A stretch of 64,000 nucleotides of DNA from Monoplex corrugatus (lineage: Eukaryota > Mollusca > Gastropoda > Littorinimorpha > Ranellidae), in contig CM060312.1 of NCBI GenBank assembly GCA_030674185.1, forward strand, positions 1,283,492 to 1,347,491, given 5' to 3'. A program made the position numbers and the translations under genes. Positions 59,183 to 64,000 of the stretch are shown here, one piece after another. Below the pieces are notes generated by a model. That model was not told the DNA's origin. It did no database searches and saw nothing but the letters and a program-made list of their open reading frames with translations. Numbering within the stretch: the first letter of the stretch is position 1; every line of letters starts with the position of its first letter.

Positions 59183-59818
59183 GCCACAAAACAACCCCAG
59201 GCTGTGGCTGACGCCAACAAGATGACAAGCACAAAACCCCAGGCTGTGGCTGACGCCAACAAGATGACAAGCACAAAACCCCAGGCTGTGGCTGACGCCA
59301 ACAAGATGACAAGCACAAAACCCCAGGCTGTGACTGACGCCAACAAGATGACAAGCACAAAACCCCAGGCTGTGGCTGACGCCAACAAGATGACAAGCAC
59401 AAAACCCCAGGCTGTGGCTGACGCCAACAAGATGACAAGCACAAAACCCCAGGCTGTGACTGACGCCAACAAGATGACAAGCACAAAACCCCAGGCTGTG
59501 GCTGACGCCAACAAGATGACAACCACAAAACCCCAGGCTGTGGCTGACGCCAACAAGATGACAACCACAAAACCCCAGGCTGTGGCTGACGCCAACAAGA
59601 TGACAAGCACAAAACCCCAGGCTGTGGCTGACGCCAACAAGATGACAACCACAAAACCCCAGGCTGTGGCTGACGCCAACAAGATGACAGCCACAAAACC
59701 CCAGGCTGTGGCTGATGCCAACAGGATGTCAAGCACAAAACCCCAGGCTGTGGCTGACGCCAACAGGATGACAACCACAAAACCCCAGGCTGTGGCTGAC
59801 GCCAACAAGATGAAGTCA
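59183..59818. repeat. Minisatellite, 42-bp unit (caggctgtggctgacgccaa)
   Basis: Fifteen copies of a 42-bp unit, aaaaccccaggctgtggctg followed by acgccaacaagatgacaagc and ac. A plus-strand ATG frame (59204-59821; PQAVADANKMTSTK repeated, ending NKMKS) and a minus-strand frame span the whole array without interruption. Substitutions change residues freely (S/T, K/R, A/T), which argues against selection on a protein, but the frame is perfect. Confidence 0.95.
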
Positions 59819-59869
59819 TAGCATGGTGGCATATGTAGGGCTTACAGTGTACTGACCAAACATTTCTGG

Positions 59870-60270
59870 CTCAACGTTGATCCGTGCCTCTGACCACGTT
59901 ATTCTGCTGACGGGGAAAGCTGCCATGATATCAGGCTGGGCTGCCCACACTACTGAACAGGAAGCCATCTTTTCTGAGGATGCCACCTTCCTAACAGCAA
60001 GTAAAGGAATCTCTGGAAGACGCCTCTCCAGTACTGTGATTACCAGAGCCCTGAGGCAAACCATGCCTGGGAAGGCATCAGGAACTGATGGTATTCTTGC
60101 AGATATCTGTAGGACTGGGGACAAGATGCTTGTGGAGAGGCCAGCGTCCTTACTTACAGTCTACAGGGCAGAAGGAAGAGGTTCATCCACGTTTATAAGA
60201 GGGGGAGTGGTGAGGGGATAAAACCAAGGGCGATAATCACTGTGGGATATCCCTCCTGTACACAACAGAA
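59870..60270 (+). pseudogene. Non-LTR reverse transcriptase relic
   Basis: The plus strand reads TEQEAIFSEDATFLTASKGI, then RQTMPGKASGTDGILADICR and TGDKMLVERPASLLTVYRAE. After a frame break comes GDNHCGISLLYTTE. This follows the N-terminal RT blocks of many invertebrate LINEs (x-GKASG-x-DGIPAE..., CDNHRGISLL...). Only this region is present, 5' and 3' truncated. Confidence 0.65.
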
Positions 60271-60717
60271 TATAAGTGTCATAAGTGTGCCAAATGCTCA
60301 CAGCCATAACGGGGTTATGACCATTTCAAACAAAGCACACACGTGTGTGTGTGTATATATATAGGCCTATATATATATATGACCCTCAAAAAACAAAACT
60401 TGTAAAAGAAAATTAAGTACACACATCATAGCATTCACACACATTATCAAGGCTATGACCCTGACATTTGCCATTCCACCAAATTCATCACCAGGCAAAA
60501 TAAAAACCTCAATACAAATGCATAAACATAACTAAGTACCTACATAAAAACTGGTCACGGGTCTGTAGTGCCTAAAATTGCCACAAAGATCACATTTCCT
60601 TAGAGCTAAAAATGCAGTTAATACATACATAGGCAACAGTAAATGCCAATACACAGAAAGCATTCAAGCCTGTACAGATAACATAAAGGCCAATGGACCA
60701 GCAAGATAAAAATGACA
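60271..60717. other. Unique spacer with (TA)n
   Basis: Contains gtgtgtgtgtatatatatag followed by gcctatatatatatatga at about 60340-60380. Otherwise it is AT-rich and unassigned. Confidence 0.5.
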
Positions 60718-63700
60718 AATGAAGAGATGACAGGAAGCAAGTCAGTATCAGACAGGAAGAGATGACAGGAAACAAACCAGTATCAGACAGGAAGAGATGA
60801 CAGGAAACAAACCAGTATCAGACAGGAAGAGATGACAGGAAACAAATCAGTATCAGACAGGAAGAGATGTCAGGAAACAAACCAGTATCACAAAGGAAGA
60901 GATGACAGGAAACAAGTCAGTATCAGACAGGAAGAGATGTCAGGAAACAAATCAGTATCACAAAGGAAGAGATGACAGGAAACAAGTCAGTATCAGACAG
61001 GAAGAGATGACAGGAAACAAATCAGTATCAGACAGGAAGAGATGTCAGGAAACAACCAGTATCACAAAGGAAGAGATGACAGGAAGCAAGTCAGTATCAG
61101 ACAGGAAGAGATGTCAGGAAACAAACCATATCACAGGAAGAGATGACAGGAACAATCATATCAGACAGGAAGAGATGACAGGAACAAGTATATCAGAGGA
61201 AGAGATGAAGGAAACAAACCAGTATCAACAGGAAGATGACAGGAAACAATCAGTATCAACAGGAAGAGAGACAGGAAACAAATCCAGAAAGACAGGAAAA
61301 ATATAGAAAAAAATGACAGGAAAGAAGATAGAAAAACAGGAGACAAAAGATGACAGAAGAGAAAAGAAACAAACATAAGCAAGAGATGACAGGAAACAAA
61401 TCAGTATGACAGGAAGAGATGACAGGAAACAATCAACGACAGGAAGAATACAGAAACAACAGTATCAACAGGAAGAGATGACAGGAAACAATCAACAAAG
61501 GAAGAGATGACAGGAAAAATATCAGACAGAAGGATGAAAAAAACAGATGAAAGGAAAAAGTCAGATGAACAGAGAGTACAGGAAAAAACATATCAAAAGA
61601 AACATACAGAAACAGAATCACAGAAGAATACAGAAACAAACAGAAAGAAGAGATGACAGAAACAAGTAGTATCAGAAGGAAGAGATGACAGGAAACAAAC
61701 AGTAAGACAGGAAGATGACAGGAAACAAATCAGTATCAGACAGGAAGAGATGACAGGAAACAATCAGTATCACAGAGAGATGCAGGAACAACAGTACACA
61801 GAGGATAGAACAAATCAGTAAAAAAGGAAACAAGTCATATCAGACAGGAAGAGATGAAGGAAACAAACCAGTAAGAAGGAAGAGATGACAGGAAACAAAC
61901 AGTATCAGACAGGAAGAGATGACAGAAACAAGTCAGTATCAGACAGGAAGAATGCAAAAACAGTACAGAAGAAGAGAAGAACAAAATCAACAAAGGAAGA
62001 ATGACAGGAAACAAGTCAGTATCAGACAGGAAGAGATCAGGAAACAAACAGTATCACAAGGAAGAGTGACAGGAAACAATCAGTATCAGACAGGAAGAGA
62101 TGACAGGAAACAAACAGTATACAAAGGAAGAGATGACAGGAAAATCAGATGACAGGAAGAATGTCAGAACAAACCAACAGGAAGAGATGACAGGAAACAA
62201 TCAGTATCAGACAGGAAGAGATGACAGGAAACAAATCTGACAGGAAACAAGTCGATCAGACAGGAGAGATGACAGAAAACAGTATCAACAGGAAGAGATA
62301 CAGAACAAGCAGTATCAACAGAAGAGATGACAGGAAACAACAGTATCAACAGGAAAATACAGAAAATCATATCGAATGGAAAGAACAGGTGCAAACAAAC
62401 AGTACAAGAAGAGATGACAGGAAACAAGTCAGTATCAACAGGAGAGATGACAGAAACAAACAGTATACAGGAAGCAACAGTATCAGAAGGAAGAATGACA
62501 GAAACAATCGTATCAGACAGGAAGAGATACAGGAAACAACAGTATCAACAGGAGAGATGACAGGAACACAGTATCAGACAGGAAGATGACAGGAAACAAC
62601 ATATCAGAAGGAAGAGTATAGGAAACAACAGTATCACAGAGAGAGCAGAACAGTCAGTATAACAGAGAATGCAGGAAACAACAGTATCAAAGGAAGAGAG
62701 ACAGAAAAGTCGATCAGAGGAAGAGATGACAGAAACATCATACACAGGAAGAATGACAGGAACAAGTCATATCAGACAGGAAGGTGACAGGAACAACGTA
62801 TCAGCAGGAAGATGACAGAAACAACGTATCAGACAGAGAGATGACAGAAACAATCGTATCACAGAGAGATGACAGAAACAATCAGTATCAGCAGGAAGAG
62901 ATGACAGGAAACAAACAGTATCAAAGGAGAGATGACGGAAACAATATTCAGACAGGAAGAGATGACAGGAAACAACAGTATAGAAGGAAGAGATGCAGAA
63001 ACAACGATCAACAGAAGAGAGAGAAATCGTACGACAGGAAGAGAGAGGAACTTCAAGGAAGAGATACAGAAAACGACAGGAAAGATGGGAAACGATGAAG
63101 AGAATAAACAAACAGTTAAGGAAGAGTACGGAAAAAGTACGAGAGTGCAGAAAACTATCAAGAAGAGAGACAGTCGATCAAGGAGGAGGAAAACATATCA
63201 AGGAAGAGATCAGGAACAGTCATATCAACAAAAATCACAGCAGGAAGAATGAGAACATACACAGGAGACAGAAAAACCGTATCAGACAGAAAGATACAGG
63301 AACAACAGTATCACAGGAGAGTGACGAAAACAGTTAACAGGAAGAATGAAGAACAAAAAAGAAAAGGCAGTTCAACAGGAAAGTACAAACAAACAGATCA
63401 GAAGGAGAGAACAGGAACACAGTTAAGGAGAGAGAGGAACACATATCAAGGAGAGATGACAGGAAATCGTATCAGAAGAAATCAGGAACACAGTATCAAA
63501 GAAGAATGACAGGAAAAAGCAGATCAGGAAGGAAACAGAAACAAACAGTATAAAGAGGATCAGGAAACAGTACAGACAGAAAGATGACAGAACAACATAC
63601 AGACGGAGAGATGAAGGAAACAATCATACAACGGAGAATGACAGAAACACAGTATCAGACAGGAAGAGATACGAAACAAACAGTATCAGACAGGAAAAAG

Positions 63701-64000
63701 ACAATCATACAAAGAGAGTGACGGAAACAACAGTATCAACAGGAAGAATGACAAAACAAACAGTATAGACAGGAAGAGATGACAGGAAACAACGTATCAG
63801 AGAAGAGAGACAGGAAACATCAGTACGACAGAAGAAATACAGGAAAAACAGTATAACAGGAAAGATGACAGGAAACAACAGTACAACAGAAGAGATGAAG
63901 GAAAACAGTACAGACAGAGATGACAGAAACACACAGGAAGAAGAGGAACAATACAGGAGGAACAAGTCAGTTCAACAGGAAGAATGCAGAAATCTAAGGA
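60718..64000. repeat. Minisatellite, 35-bp unit, runs off the right edge
   Basis: About 100 copies of acaggaagagatgacaggaa plus acaaatcagtatcag. Copies up to about 61080 are nearly perfect. Beyond that small deletions accumulate, and after 62200 hardly any unit is complete. It continues beyond the window. Confidence 0.95.

Noticed and set aside
58393..59832. Cysteine/valine-rich and tryptophan-rich frames resembling membrane proteins
   Set aside because: These are the minus-strand reading of the 21-bp and 42-bp arrays.

Overview
The window is eukaryotic, most likely from a marine invertebrate and plausibly a gastropod mollusc. The reasons are canonical GT-AG introns, decayed RTE-like and CR1/Rex1-like non-LTR retrotransposons, Penelope-like elements, a piggyBac-type end, TIR transposons with a zinc-finger module, and very heavy minisatellite and (GT)n/(CT)n content. 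The taxonomic call is an inference. No bacterial-type genes, CRISPR arrays or rRNA genes are visible.

One real host gene is recognisable, on the plus strand: the 3' two thirds of DDX20 (Gemin3), the DEAD-box helicase of the SMN complex. Seven exons can be placed by homology with phase-consistent splice sites: 4066-4177, 14432-14574, 21972-22110, 23433-23574, 32153-32258, 36820-36921 and a very large last exon, 39803-45059. Together they read from just before the DEAD box through motifs III, IV, V and VI to a long, repeat-rich C-terminal tail. The exons for the Q motif and Walker A lie left of the window. The last exon carries reading-frame breaks inside a tandem repeat at 40865-41003, so it is either mis-assembled there or genuinely shifted.

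Roughly half of the window is tandem repeat: more than twenty different minisatellite families with units from 18 to about 66 bp. They fill every intron, continue inside the last exon (eight in-frame coding repeats) and dominate the 19 kb downstream, where an 18-bp unit array alone spans about 7.2 kb. Several arrays touch exon ends. One is an expansion of an exon/intron junction, giving six consecutive copies of the same splice donor. (GT)n tracts sit directly at several splice sites.

Mobile DNA is layered on this. Intron 4178-14431 holds one old array of a roughly 41-bp unit, split by a plus-strand non-LTR RT, two zinc-finger transposon remnants and a minus-strand CR1/Rex1-like RT. Intron 14575-21971 has a piggyBac-like end. 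Intron 23575-32152 carries two minus-strand RTE-like copies, the first interrupted by a Penelope-like element with inverted terminal repeats and the end of a GIY-YIG endonuclease frame. A second, older Penelope-type repeat sits in the 3' flank of DDX20. Relics of other LINEs are at 3090-3790 and 59870-60270.

Layout: 1-4065 LINE relics and two arrays; 4066-45059 DDX20 with introns; 45060-48850 3' flank with arrays; 49035-64000 almost continuous tandem arrays broken by a LINE relic. Many long open frames in the arrays (both strands) arise because the unit length is a multiple of three or the unit lacks stops; they are not treated as genes.
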